Positions 1-4,938 are shown, counted from the first letter of the stretch. The stretch is 5,149 nucleotides of DNA from Pseudomonadota bacterium (GCA_021840785.1 JAKBXD010000141.1:1-5149); one strand, 5' to 3'. Made by a program: numbers and translations. The notes: generated from the sequence alone by a model not told the origin.

Positions 1-2
1 GT

Positions 3-221
3 CGAGAGGCGGTTCGACGCATTTTGCAGCACACCTTTGACGACCTGAACCTACACCGGGTGGCGCTGCGCGTGGCGGCCTATAATGTGCGGGCCATTCG
101 CAGCTATAAAAGCTGCGGGTTCCTCGTGGAGGGTCGTGAGCGAGAGTCCCTATGGTTGGACGACCGCTGGTGGGACGACCTATCGATGGGAATTCTGGAC
201 TCCGAATTACTAGTTGACTGA
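3..221 (+). CDS. GNAT family N-acetyltransferase, RimJ/RimL-like (5' partial)
   Basis: This is the C-terminal part of an acetyl-CoA-dependent N-acetyltransferase. The reading frame is open from the window edge to TGA at 219-221, so the start and the acetyl-CoA-binding loop lie upstream. What is visible is the last third of the GNAT fold: a hydrophobic strand (VALRVAAYN), then the typical N-x-x-A-I-x-x-Y-x-x-x-G-F segment (NVRAIRSYKSCGF), then the E-G-x-x-R-E end with an aromatic and acidic tail (RWWDDLSMGIL). That tail is usual for the Acetyltransf_3 branch, which acetylates protein N-termini, amino sugars or small amines. The substrate cannot be told from this fragment. The internal TTG at 24 is not needed as a start, because the frame and the homology continue upstream. 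It is followed by a spacer rich in inverted repeats. Confidence 0.88.
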   Translation, partial: REAVRRILQHTFDDLNLHRVALRVAAYNVRAIRSYKSCGFLVEGRERESLWLDDRWWDDLSMGILDSELLVD

Positions 222-241
222 CTCCGGCTACGGAGTGTTGC

Positions 242-272
242 TGCGTTTACGGGGGCGAGGCCCGTAAGCGCA
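242..272 (+). terminator. 12-bp-stem hairpin after the first GNAT (terminator-like, no U-tract)
   Basis: The arms 242-253 and 261-272 pair over 12 bp with one G-U wobble and a 7-nt loop (254-260). TGC at 239-241 can extend the stem with GCA at 275-277 across a 2-nt bulge. It starts 20 nt after the stop codon. A smaller 6-bp stem with a GCTA loop (221-226/231-236) lies directly before it. No run of T follows, so a classical intrinsic terminator is not proven. It may act as an mRNA 3'-end stabiliser or as a hairpin terminator lacking the U-tract. The left arm and loop contain CGGGGGCG (250-257), which recurs in two other spacers. Confidence 0.5.
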
Positions 273-287
273 CGGCAGGACTTCGTA

Positions 288-299
288 TCGGGATCCCGA
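288..299. repeat. 12-bp perfect palindrome upstream of the nucleotidyltransferase gene
   Basis: TCGGGATCCCGA is a perfect palindrome 59 nt before the ATG at 359 and just before an AT-rich stretch (300-308). The position would suit a dimeric regulator's operator, but no convincing -35/-10 pair accompanies it. Its function is not established. Confidence 0.3.
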
Positions 300-358
300 A
301 TTAATATCCTTGATGGGCTGCAGGCGCATTGGCGCGGCGACCAGACGGGAGGGAATCC

Positions 359-1078
359 ATGGACGAGACCAGACGTCGGATTAATCTGGCGGAGGAGATG
401 GTTTGGGAATACCGCCGCGAACTGGGCGAGCATATGGTGGCCGCCGCCTGTTACGGGTCCGTCGCGCACGGACGGGCGGATGCCCACTCCGATTTGGAAC
501 TCCTCGTCCTGACGGACACCGCCGTCGAAGCGGTTAATGTCCACACCGTGCGGAACGAGATCCAGGTTGAATGTGATGTGCTCCCCACCGAACGTCTGCG
601 GCATGCAGCCGAAGTCGTGACCATCGAATGGGGCGTCGAGGCGGATTGTTATCGTCACCACTGGGTCCTTTGGGATCCCACGGAACAATTTGCCACCGTT
701 CGGGAGGCTGCGCTGGCGACGCCACGCGAGCGCTTCGAAGATGTGCTGCAGCAAAGTTGGTGGGCAGCACGAGAATGGGCCAGCAAGGTGGTGGCGATGG
801 TCGAGACGGGAAACCGGCCTGGTGCGCAGTTTACGGCGTGGCAATATCTCTATTTGGTGGCCTTGCGGGTGGCCCTGGCGCAGCAAGAACCGTACGTGAG
901 CCTGCGTACGCTGTGGCAAGACGTGAGTGCCCGAGGATTTGGGGTGGCCGGGATGCTTGATGCGTTGGCCAATGCAGACACCGCTCACCTGCCGGAAATG
1001 GTTCGGGCTGTCCAGCAACATACCGGTGCATGGGGCGCACCTTCCGACCCAAAGGCACCGTTCATCCGACCGAAATAG
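359..1078 (+). CDS. Kanamycin nucleotidyltransferase-like (ANT(4')-type) nucleotidyltransferase
   Basis: This 239-residue protein belongs to the polymerase-beta nucleotidyltransferase superfamily and most resembles kanamycin nucleotidyltransferase. That enzyme transfers AMP from ATP to the 4'-hydroxyl of aminoglycosides. The N-terminal domain has the signature YGSVAHGRADAHSDLEL: G33-S34 form the nucleotide-binding turn and D45 and E47 the metal-binding D-x-E. The strand IQVECDV (68-74) follows, as in the family. From about residue 123 a helical C-terminal domain matches the KNTase layout, which supplies the general base and dimer contacts. E139 is a candidate base, but I could not place it with certainty. 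The length is close to the roughly 250 residues of KNTase. The ATG at 359 was chosen over an upstream in-frame TTG (329) because GGGAGGGA (347-354) is well spaced and the N-terminus then matches the family. The fold is clear; aminoglycoside as the true substrate is only an inference. Confidence 0.85.
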   Translation: MDETRRRINLAEEMVWEYRRELGEHMVAAACYGSVAHGRADAHSDLELLVLTDTAVEAVNVHTVRNEIQVECDVLPTERLRHAAEVVTIEWGVEADCYRHHWVLWDPTEQFATVREAALATPRERFEDVLQQSWWAAREWASKVVAMVETGNRPGAQFTAWQYLYLVALRVALAQQEPYVSLRTLWQDVSARGFGVAGMLDALANADTAHLPEMVRAVQQHTGAWGAPSDPKAPFIRPK

Positions 1079-1093
1079 ACCTCGTCACCGACA

Positions 1094-1111
1094 CCGTTGG
1101 TACGCCGACGG
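1094..1111 (+). terminator. Short hairpin after the nucleotidyltransferase gene
   Basis: CCGTTGG and CCGACGG pair over 7 bp (one T-G wobble) around a TACG tetraloop, 15 nt after the TAG stop. No T-run follows, so this is at most a weak terminator or an mRNA 3'-end structure. The rest of the 1079-1176 spacer shows only the ribosome binding site of the next gene. Confidence 0.3.
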
Positions 1112-1176
1112 AGTCAAACGGCATCCAGCCACTCCTTTAAGTTGCATAAATCGATACAAGAGAGAGGTACACGCTT

Positions 1177-1695
1177 GTGAGACGCTTCCACGTGTCAATC
1201 GGGCTGAATGTGGTCTTGGCGATCGGCGTGATTGTCTTGGGGTGGTATGCCGTCCGCGGGCGGCCAGCGAGCGGCATTGTGACGAGCACGCAGGATGCCG
1301 AGTCGGCAATCAAGACGACCGTCATGGCCTATCACCAACACGATAATCGGGACGCGGTCTTTGAGTTGGGGTTGGCTGCTGGCCAACTCCAAGCGCTGGG
1401 AACCCTGACCCATCAACGCAACATCACGCGGTTAGGCGATGATGTCGACGTCCTCGGCGGGGTCCTGGCGGGTAACCCGACAAAAGACGGACCCCTGGTG
1501 ATGCAGGCGGTCGCGGTGATTCGCCAAAACCTTCCCCGACCGACGGATACTCCCGATCTCGCTGCATGGACTCGGCAGGTTCAGACGATCGGGCGACAAC
1601 TCGCCCAAAATCCGTTATTCAAGGACACAGGGGGGGCCGTAATATCGCGACATGGTGGGAGGTTCGGCACGTTTGTGGATTGGTGGAATGCCTAA
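1177..1695 (+). CDS. Membrane-anchored protein of unknown function
   Basis: I do not recognise this 172-residue protein. It begins with two arginines followed by one hydrophobic helix (about residues 6-26, SIGLNVVLAIGVIVLGWYAV) and then RGR. That fits an N-terminal signal anchor with the remaining roughly 145 residues outside the membrane, or an uncleaved signal peptide. No lipobox or clear cleavage site is visible. The outer part is mostly soluble, rich in Q, A, G and T, probably helical, and ends in an aromatic segment (FVDWWNA). There is a single Cys-free stretch and no obvious catalytic motif. The GTG at 1177 is supported by GAGAGGT (1162-1168) with an 8-nt spacer. It is the only membrane protein among cytosolic enzymes. 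Its TAA stop is embedded in the left arm of the 1688-1739 inverted repeat. Confidence 0.75.
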   Translation: MRRFHVSIGLNVVLAIGVIVLGWYAVRGRPASGIVTSTQDAESAIKTTVMAYHQHDNRDAVFELGLAAGQLQALGTLTHQRNITRLGDDVDVLGGVLAGNPTKDGPLVMQAVAVIRQNLPRPTDTPDLAAWTRQVQTIGRQLAQNPLFKDTGGAVISRHGGRFGTFVDWWNA

Positions 1696-1739
1696 CATAA
1701 CGAATCGCGGACATTCGGGGGCGAGTCTGCATTAGGCGT
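1688..1739. repeat. Two-part imperfect inverted repeat resembling an integron attC site
   Basis: The outer arms 1688-1695 and 1732-1739 pair over 8 bp (one wobble). The inner arms GAATCGC (1702-1708) and GCGAGTC (1721-1727) pair at 6 of 7 positions. The two stems are separated by unpaired segments, with a 12-nt apex. The left outer box GCCTAAC (1690-1696) fits the attC R'' consensus RYYYAAC exactly. The right box ATTAGGC (1731-1737) fits the R' consensus GTTRRRY except that A replaces the first G. The stop codon inside R'' is common in cassettes. The altered G is at the normal crossover position, the element is short for an attC, and no sister site was found, so this may be a chance or terminator-like structure. 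Confidence 0.35.
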
Positions 1740-1845
1740 GATCGGGCCATGGGTATGATCGAAGAGGAGAAAGGTCGTTGCCCCAGAATACTTGATAATC
1801 ATGAAAGTCAAAGACGTCGTGTGATGAGTAAGTTGGGGTCCGCTG

Positions 1846-1853
1846 AAGGAGGG
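1846..1853 (+). promoter_or_regulatory. Strong ribosome binding site that decides a TTG start
   Basis: AAGGAGGG lies 7 nt before the TTG at 1861. No ATG or GTG in the GNAT frame is similarly placed, so this site fixes the start of the next gene. The rest of the 1696-1860 spacer beyond the inverted repeat shows no convincing promoter or longer ORF. Confidence 0.65.
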
Positions 1854-1860
1854 CGAGTCA

Positions 1861-2274
1861 TTGGCTCACCAGAAATCTGCTATCGAATATGTTTGGCGTG
1901 GTGGTTTCGAGAATACGGAAGTCGAGAGGTTGCACGCGGAGGCGTTCGACCACTCAATCAGCGATTACGACTGGAATGCCCAGTTGAAGCGGAGTCTCGG
2001 TTGGGTCACGGCCCGCTCCGGTAGTCAGTTGGTAGGGTTCGTCAATGTCGCTTGGGACGGTGGGGTTCACGCCTTCATCCTGGATACTATGGTGGCGATT
2101 AATCAGCGACGCCGTGGCATGGCCACGGTATTGATTGATCGGGCGCGTGCCAAGGCCCGCGAAGCGGGTTGCGAGTGGTTACATGTGGACTTTGAAGACC
2201 ATCTTGCAGAATTCTACTGGGAAGCGTGCGGGTTTCGCACGACCAAGGCCGGATTAATCGACCTGACCAGATAA
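1861..2274 (+). CDS. GNAT family N-acetyltransferase, compact single-domain type
   Basis: This 137-residue protein is a complete minimal GNAT domain that transfers an acetyl group from acetyl-CoA to an amine. The early segment (about 8-45) resembles the variable substrate-binding helices. A strand follows (QLVGFVNVAWDGG, 56-68). Next come LDTMVAINQRRRGMATVLID (74-93), with the acetyl-CoA pyrophosphate-binding Q/R-x-x-G-x-A loop at QRRRGMA (82-88), and then the C-terminal EFYWEACGF (117-125), the usual A-x-x-F-Y-x-x-x-G-F element with a conserved aromatic. The start is a TTG fixed by AAGGAGGG 7 nt upstream. The closest general type is the single-domain Acetyltransf_1 group found in many Gram-positive bacteria. 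The substrate is unknown. It stands alone, with a 165-nt spacer before it and about 110-130 nt after. Confidence 0.87.
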   Translation: MAHQKSAIEYVWRGGFENTEVERLHAEAFDHSISDYDWNAQLKRSLGWVTARSGSQLVGFVNVAWDGGVHAFILDTMVAINQRRRGMATVLIDRARAKAREAGCEWLHVDFEDHLAEFYWEACGFRTTKAGLIDLTR

Positions 2275-2404
2275 CCCGCAGTATTGCGTCACGGAGATAA
2301 CCGCCGGCATACGGGAGCTTATACGCCGTAAACAGTAGTGGCTCCTCCATGACTCGGAATATGCTGTAGGAGGGAAACCAAGAACGATGGCGAGAGGTGA
2401 AAAT

Positions 2405-2815
2405 ATGTCGGCAAACCAGAATGTCCACCTCATTAGCCGATTCTACAATGAGATGTGGAATCACTTCGACAAAGGTCTCTTCCCCGAATTGTTGGCCGAA
2501 GATATCCGGTTCCGGGGCTCTTTGGGACAATCTGCCGTGGGCTATGGCGAGTTCGGTCAATATGTAGACTACATCCACAAGGCGTTCCCGGACTTCAAGA
2601 ATTACGTGGAGGACGTGGTCACGGAAGGCGACAAATCCTTTGCCCGGTTGACCTATCGAGGAACGCACCAAGGAGAAATTTTCGGGATACCGCCCACGCA
2701 TCAAGCGATTGCGTATGCCGGCGCGGCCTTATTCCACTTCCACGACAAGAAAATCTCGGAGGTGTGGGTCTTAGGCGATATCTACGGCCTCTTACGGCAG
2801 TTACACGGCGATTAA
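2405..2815 (+). CDS. SnoaL-like ester cyclase family protein
   Basis: This 136-residue protein has the SnoaL-like (NTF2-type alpha+beta barrel) pattern seen in stand-alone 'ester cyclase' proteins. The order is: N-terminal helix NVHLISRFYNEMWN (6-19); LLAEDIRFRG (29-38); the helix before FPDFKNYVEDVVTEGDK (61-77); a strand plus T-H-Q-G-E-x-x-G-I-P-P-T (87-98); and the closing strands with ISEVWVLGDIYGLLRQL (117-133). Relatives include polyketide cyclases such as SnoaL, but most small single-gene members have no known substrate. With no polyketide synthase nearby, a cyclase role is not supported. The ATG at 2405 is preferred because AGAGGTGA (2393-2400) is close and the N-terminus then aligns with the family. 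An in-frame ATG at 2387 (AGGAGGG at 2368-2374, 12-nt spacer) would add six residues. The spacer before it (2275-2386) has only weak inverted repeats. Confidence 0.85.
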   Translation: MSANQNVHLISRFYNEMWNHFDKGLFPELLAEDIRFRGSLGQSAVGYGEFGQYVDYIHKAFPDFKNYVEDVVTEGDKSFARLTYRGTHQGEIFGIPPTHQAIAYAGAALFHFHDKKISEVWVLGDIYGLLRQLHGD

Positions 2816-2881
2816 TCTCTTACCCAAAGCGGGCGGGATAGAACGAGTAAAGCGCTGCGGGAGAGAGGTGGCGATGCGATT

Positions 2882-3463
2882 ATGCTCGATAAAACCTTGC
2901 CGTATTTTAATGTCATCATGAGACGTCGTGCGGGGTTGCCTATTGCTATACATCGGCTACCGACCGGGTTCTCCATGGCGGAGTTTGGTCCCGGGGACGA
3001 AATCCCATGGGCCCGCATCGAGACCTCGGTGGGCGAATTTATGACGGACGGCGCGGCTCTCACCTACTTTCAAGCGACCTATCTGCCCTATCGCGATGAG
3101 CTGACCCGGCGCTGTGTGTTCGTGCGCGGCCCCGACGGTGGCGCGGTGGGCACCATTATGAGTTGGTGGAACACGACCGACCAGCGGCGGGATCCCTCCC
3201 TCCATTGGTTGGCGGTCCGCCCTGACTCCCAGGGACTTGGTCTTGCCAAGGCATTGGTCTCCGAATGCCTCCAACGGTTGGTGTGTTTGGAGGGCGACCG
3301 CGATATCTTTTTGCATACCCAAACCTGGAGTCATCGGGCGATTGCGATCTACCTCAAGGCCGGGTTTGAATTTGTGAGGCAGGGCTCGTTCGGCGGTTAT
3401 CCCAATGATTACCTGCAAGCCATGCCGGTATTGAAAACCGTGTTGCCTTCGTTAGTGCGCTAA
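2882..3463 (+). CDS. GNAT family N-acetyltransferase ('MLDK..PY.NVIM' N-terminus type)
   Basis: This 193-residue GNAT carries an N-terminal extension typical of a Firmicutes subgroup that opens with M-L-D-K-x-x-P-Y-x-N-V-I-M (1-13). Next come LPTGF, PGDEIPWARIETSVGEF (37-53) and YLPYRDELTRRCVFV (67-81). The catalytic GNAT core follows: LHWLAVRPDSQGLGLAKAL (107-125) contains the acetyl-CoA-binding Q-G-L-G-L-A loop (117-122), HTQTW (145-149) is the next strand, and AIAIYLKAGFEF (153-164) is the closing motif. The substrate is unknown. The ATG at 2882 fits the family N-terminus. Its ribosome binding site (GAGGTG, 2865-2870) is a little far and would suit an out-of-frame ATG at 2874 better. An in-frame ATG at 2918 would remove the conserved N-terminus, so I do not favour it. 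The spacer to the gene before is 66 nt. Confidence 0.88.
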   Translation: MLDKTLPYFNVIMRRRAGLPIAIHRLPTGFSMAEFGPGDEIPWARIETSVGEFMTDGAALTYFQATYLPYRDELTRRCVFVRGPDGGAVGTIMSWWNTTDQRRDPSLHWLAVRPDSQGLGLAKALVSECLQRLVCLEGDRDIFLHTQTWSHRAIAIYLKAGFEFVRQGSFGGYPNDYLQAMPVLKTVLPSLVR

Positions 3464-3522
3464 AGGGGGCAATAGTCCTCGAAGGAAAGTGGCGCATGAG
3501 TGTGGAATTTGCCTTATAGTGC

Positions 3523-3530
3523 AGGAGGGG
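3523..3530 (+). promoter_or_regulatory. Strong ribosome binding site in front of the leader ORF
   Basis: AGGAGGGG lies 8 nt before the ATG at 3539. It is the best ribosome binding site between the upstream GNAT and the NUDIX gene. The NUDIX ATG at 3643 has no comparable site of its own, so this sequence probably loads ribosomes for the leader-NUDIX-GNAT unit. Confidence 0.6.
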
Positions 3531-3538
3531 ATAGAGAA

Positions 3539-3646
3539 ATGCGAGCAACTCGTCGGCGGGTGAACATACGGTGCGCGGGGCCAAGAACCGCGTTGACCAA
3601 GGGGGCGGAACGGCGGAGCAGGCTGCGCCTGGATGTGCTCCGATGA
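3539..3646 (+). CDS. Arg-rich 35-residue leader ORF coupled to the NUDIX gene
   Basis: A short ORF begins at an ATG 8 nt after AGGAGGGG and ends at a TGA that overlaps the NUDIX start as ATGA (3643-3646). The peptide has 35 residues, of which 11 are arginine (positions 2, 5-7, 11, 16, 25, 26, 28, 30, 35), including CGG pairs at 6-7 and 25-26. I recognise no family, signal peptide or membrane segment. The layout suggests a translated leader whose stop delivers ribosomes to the NUDIX start. Arginine or rare-codon sensing is possible but speculative, and no alternative terminator structure was found. It could instead be a non-functional frame, with the NUDIX protein starting at the in-frame GTG at 3571. 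The strong ribosome binding site argues for translation; the composition leaves doubt. Confidence 0.45.
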   Translation: MRATRRRVNIRCAGPRTALTKGAERRSRLRLDVLR

Positions 3647-4254
3647 CGGGGTATCAGTTCTGTCCGATGTGTGGTGGAGTGCTCGTGGCGGATTCCGGCT
3701 ACCCCCGATGTCCAGCGAGACACTATACGTTTTTACCATGGCAGCATGTGGGTGTGGCGGCCGTTATCATTAAAGATGGTGCAGCGCTGTTGGAACAACG
3801 GGCGTTTGGATCAGCCAAGGGGCGATGGGGCCTACCGGGCGGCATGTTGGAATTTGGTGAGCAGGTTGAAGCAGGGTTGGCCCGTGAAGTCCTAGAAGAA
3901 ACGGAGATTCGTGTGGAAATTGGCACGCTGCTCAGAGTGCTCGGGGGCCAGCGCGTGTATATTGTCTTTTATGAAGCCATCCCAACGGGCGGGGAGTTGG
4001 CAAAGTCCGACGAGTCGTTGGACGTTCAATGGTTTGCGCTGGGCACCATTCCGTGGGAACACATGGCGTTTCCTCGGCATGCCACGGTCCTTCGGGATTG
4101 GATACGTGACCATTCGCAGCGTATGTCCTGCGGAGACGGCGCAGGATATTTTTGTGTGTCCCTGAAGAGAGCCTCCAGCGCTGCGGGAGGGTTTGCCGCC
4201 CCACCCGAAGAAGACCGGCGTGGGAATGCCATTCGACCGGGGGACGGGCCATGA
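3643..4254 (+). CDS. NUDIX hydrolase with N-terminal zinc ribbon
   Basis: This 203-residue protein hydrolyses nucleoside diphosphates linked to another group (X). The N-terminus holds a small zinc-ribbon-like element, C7-x2-C10 and C23-x3-H27, as in NudC-like and many bacterial NUDIX proteins. A strand with VGVAAVIIKDG (36-46) follows. The NUDIX box runs 67-89: G67-x5-E73-x7-R81-E82-V-x-E85-E86-x-E88-I89. The metal-binding R-E-x-x-E-E core is intact, but the usual glycine near the end (R-E-U-x-E-E-x-G-U) is E88. The catalytic domain ends near residue 157. A tail of about 45 residues, poor in recognisable structure, continues to the stop. The ATG at 3643 places the Cys pair near the N-terminus, as in the family; the GTG at 3571 is an alternative. 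It overlaps the leader ORF before it and the GNAT after it, both as ATGA. The substrate (ADP-ribose, NADH, an oxidised nucleotide or other) is not predictable. Confidence 0.87.
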   Translation: MTGYQFCPMCGGVLVADSGYPRCPARHYTFLPWQHVGVAAVIIKDGAALLEQRAFGSAKGRWGLPGGMLEFGEQVEAGLAREVLEETEIRVEIGTLLRVLGGQRVYIVFYEAIPTGGELAKSDESLDVQWFALGTIPWEHMAFPRHATVLRDWIRDHSQRMSCGDGAGYFCVSLKRASSAAGGFAAPPEEDRRGNAIRPGDGP

Positions 4255-4787
4255 GTCTTGATTTGATGGAGGTTATGGCGGCGGACGTGGACATCCACCG
4301 CATCTTGTATCTCTGGGATCAAGAGGAGACTCATCGGGACCAGTACACGTGTCGGCCGGTCCCCGCGTTGCCAGCCTGGGATGTCTTCATGGAATCGATT
4401 GCGCACCGTCTCCAGAGTGATGCCCTACGGATCTTTGTGCTGTGGGATACCACGATGAAGGCACCCTTGGGGCGCGTGACCACCTTCGACTATAATCCGC
4501 GGAATCGTAGCGCGGAGTTTGGCTACTACCTTCCGCTGGTGCATCGCCAGCAGGGGCACGGCCGCGCGATGGTCCAACGTTTCTTGACCAAGATGTTTGC
4601 CGACAACGTGTGGCTACTGCATAAGCTGTATGCGACGACGGCCTCTGGGAACGTCCCCTCGATTCGCGTATTGGAAGGGCTGGGGTTCCATTTGGACGGG
4701 GTGATGCGCGAGCATTATTGGTTTGCCACCGAAGTACAGGACCAACGGTGCTACTCGCTGCTCGCACGAGAGTGGAGGCCACGCTAG
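4251..4787 (+). CDS. GNAT family N-acetyltransferase, RimJ/RimL-like
   Basis: This 178-residue acetyl-CoA-dependent acetyltransferase belongs to the Acetyltransf_3 (RimJ/RimL-like) branch. The N-terminal part (1-60) is variable. The core has PLGRVTTFDYNPRNRSAEFGYYL in pieces: the strand at 72-80, then SAEFGYYL (87-94), typical of this branch. The acetyl-CoA loop RQQGHGRA (99-106) follows, then the helix to about 115, LYATTASGN (126-134), NVPSIRVLEGLGF (134-146) and the final strands with GVMREHYW (150-157). The branch acetylates protein N-termini, aminoglycosides or other amines; the substrate here is unknown. The ATG at 4251 overlaps the NUDIX TGA as ATGA, so the two proteins are probably made from one transcript by coupled translation. 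In-frame sequence upstream of 4251 lies inside the NUDIX gene and was not used. The TAG stop (4785-4787) lies inside the left arm of a strong hairpin. Confidence 0.88.
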   Translation: MSLDLMEVMAADVDIHRILYLWDQEETHRDQYTCRPVPALPAWDVFMESIAHRLQSDALRIFVLWDTTMKAPLGRVTTFDYNPRNRSAEFGYYLPLVHRQQGHGRAMVQRFLTKMFADNVWLLHKLYATTASGNVPSIRVLEGLGFHLDGVMREHYWFATEVQDQRCYSLLAREWRPR

Positions 4788-4817
4788 CGTACATACGGGG
4801 GCGTATGTGCGCTAGCG
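4782..4817 (+). terminator. 16-bp-stem hairpin overlapping the GNAT stop codon
   Basis: The arms 4782-4797 and 4802-4817 pair over all 16 positions (one T-G wobble) around a GGGG loop (4798-4801). This is the strongest inverted repeat in the window. It includes the GNAT TAG stop. What follows is GC-rich and then ATCCATAATG, with no T-run, so a U-less terminator, an mRNA 3'-end stabiliser or a DNA-level site for a protein are all possible. It lies 122 nt before the integrase start, where recombination sites are often found. The 121 nt between hairpin and integrase hold small palindromes (CGACGTCG at 4914-4921, CCCGGG at 4925-4930) and nothing else I can name. Confidence 0.55.
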
Positions 4818-4938
4818 CGCGTATCCATAATGTGGCTTGAAAGTGGCGCAGGAGCCGGAATCGTCGCTACCGAAATCTTTGGGTCAGCGGCATTTCTCGA
4901 CAGAGGGATGTCCGACGTCGTACGCCCGGGAGGACATT

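Noticed and set aside
300..308. AT-rich TTAATAT as a -10 promoter element
   Set aside because: No acceptable -35 hexamer lies 16-18 nt upstream; similar weak -10-like words at 1794-1799 and 3515-3520 fail for the same reason.
104..1021. 305-codon open frame on the - strand
   Set aside because: It lies antisense to the nucleotidyltransferase and the first GNAT, is rich in R, P, H and S, and shows no domain. It is a shadow of high-GC coding sequence.
1749..2024. 91-codon + strand ORF before and into the second GNAT
   Set aside because: No ribosome binding site or domain; it overlaps the GNAT, which has a strong site and full motifs.
2341..2374. CCTCC (2344-2348) pairing with the GGAGG of a ribosome binding site (2369-2373) as an anti-SD switch
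   Set aside because: The pairing is only 5-6 bp with a 20-nt loop, and the preferred SnoaL-like start uses a different site at 2393-2400.
2099..2704. 201-codon open frame on the - strand
   Set aside because: It spans two well-supported + strand genes and the spacer between them, and has no recognisable domain.
2851..4189. 13-nt direct repeat AGCGCTGCGGGAG at 2851-2863 and 4177-4189
   Set aside because: The match does not extend on either side, and one chance 13-mer pair in 5 kb of GC-rich DNA is not surprising.
222..4938. Full integron cassette array across all spacers
   Set aside because: Only the 1688-1739 element has both attC-type boxes; the other spacers lack RYYYAAC/GTTRRRY pairs, and the recombinase points the wrong way for a classical integron.
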